A stretch of DNA of 42,596 nucleotides from Caldisericia bacterium (GTDB lineage Bacteria; Caldisericota; Caldisericia; B22-G15), in the NCBI GenBank assembly GCA_026414995.1, contig JAOAHY010000009.1, forward strand, positions 1-42,596, written 5' to 3'. The translations under genes were made by a program, and so were the position numbers. This document shows positions 42,217-42,596 of the stretch, one piece after another; the stretch's first letter is position 1; each line of letters opens with the position of its first letter. The notes below the pieces were generated by a model. That model did no database searches. It worked only from the letters and a program-made list of their open reading frames with translations, and was not told the origin of the DNA.

Positions 42217-42596
42217 AATATATGCGATGTTTATCGATTTTTGTGAATCAAATTGTTTCAATCCCTCATAGGCGAGCTAAAAACTTATCGTAAACTGATA
42301 AATTTATAGTGAGTTCTGAGTGTTTCAATCCCTCATAGGCGAGCTAAAAACTCATTATCTAACTCATCTAAAAATCTATTCTTTAGAACATTTCAATCCC
42401 TCATAGGCGAGCTAAAAACATATTAGGCTGTTTAAAATACCTTATATCTTTCATAAGTTTCAATCCCTCATAGGCGAGCTAAAAACGTTCGGAATTTATT
42501 AAAAATCCAATTAGAGTAAACCTAGTTTCAATCCCTCATAGGCGAGCTAAAAACTTTACAAAATTATAATAAGCCTCTAAAATAAATTTCAAGTTT
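42187..42596 (-). CRISPR. leader-distal end of a CRISPR array (six complete repeats, cut by window edge)
   Basis: 30-nt repeats begin at 42187 (degenerate), 42255, 42322, 42390, 42457 and 42525. A seventh begins at 42593 and is cut after 4 nt. Spacers are 38, 37, 38, 37, 38 and 38 nt. As read on the + strand the repeat starts GTTTCAATCCC and ends GCTAAAAAC; its reverse complement ends ATTGAAAC, the 8-nt 5' handle usual for type I-B/III crRNAs. The array is therefore transcribed leftward and the leader lies right of the window. Repeat 4 has A in place of the first G. No cas genes are present. Confidence 0.97.

Noticed and set aside
42290-42303. CRISPR spacer sharing 14 nt with 11016-11029, in the 5' end of the 1324-aa gene, as possible self-targeting
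   Set aside because: Only 14 of 37 bases match, within AT-rich sequence; chance is the simpler explanation.

Overview
The window is 42.6 kb of strongly AT-rich bacterial DNA (about 30% GC by eye). Start codons are ATG, GTG and TTG with GGAGG-type ribosome sites, and arginine is mostly AGA. Several features suggest an anaerobic, perhaps thermophilic bacterium outside the Proteobacteria: RNase J, the rpsO-pnp-M16 gene order, nickel-pincer cofactor genes, a 30-nt CRISPR repeat of the ATTGAAAC-handle type, and two secreted proteins ending in copper-amine-oxidase-N-like domains. A Caldisericota-, Atribacterota- or Firmicutes-like lineage would fit, but the sequence alone does not settle it.

Layout. 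(1) 1-4782, + strand: the right part of a nucleoside uptake and salvage operon with two BMP-type ABC permeases (the first cut by the window edge), a nucleoside hydrolase, an MTA/SAH-deaminase-type amidohydrolase and a nucleoside phosphorylase. (2) 4727-7099, +: a membrane protein of unknown function and peptidase T. (3) 7081-12757, -: a 1324-aa secreted Asp-box propeller protein and a 522-aa secreted PQQ-type propeller protein, separated by tRNA-Ala(TGC). Both proteins end in the same domain pair. (4) 12843-16386, +: proB, an M18 aminopeptidase and ychF. (5) 16389-23275, -: a complete second BMP-type nucleoside ABC importer (lipoprotein, ATPase, two permeases) followed by psuG, pncC and a Fur-family regulator. 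(6) 23349-28989, -: tRNA-Gly(CCC), bactofilin, a phosphoribosyltransferase, clpP, lon and a Na/Pi cotransporter. (7) 29013-36743, -: rpsO, pnp, an M16 peptidase, rnj, a DUF362 ferredoxin protein, a HIT protein and an LmbE-like deacetylase. (8) 36868-41936, -: an acidic protein, larE, larB, a split larC, and a membrane-anchored phytoene-desaturase-like flavoprotein. (9) 42187-42596: the leader-distal end of a CRISPR array that runs off the right edge. No cas genes are present.

How the genes work together. Two separate nucleoside importers sit next to different catabolic sets: purine/MTA salvage on the left, and pseudouridine-phosphate cleavage on the right. The -strand block from 23 to 37 kb joins ribosomal protein S15, the RNA-decay enzymes (PNPase, RNase J) and the protein-quality-control proteases (ClpP, Lon, M16). 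The lar genes make the nickel-pincer nucleotide cofactor, but the enzyme that uses it (LarA type) is not in the window.

Regulatory signals are unusually readable. An extended -10 (TGNTATAAT or close) recurs before tRNA-Ala, tRNA-Gly, rpsO, the BMP gene and proB. Both tRNAs lie so close to the next gene (12 and 23 nt) that tRNA and mRNA must share a transcript. The only clear intrinsic terminator lies inside an operon, between the BMP gene and its ATPase. The rpsO leader contains a hairpin with tandem U-G wobble pairs and a competing helix next to the ribosome site. I found no wholly new system. The strongest leads are the tRNA-mRNA transcripts, the rpsO leader, the lar cluster with a three-cysteine LarE and split LarC, and the lipoprotein that fuses a carboxypeptidase-regulatory-like domain to a BMP domain.
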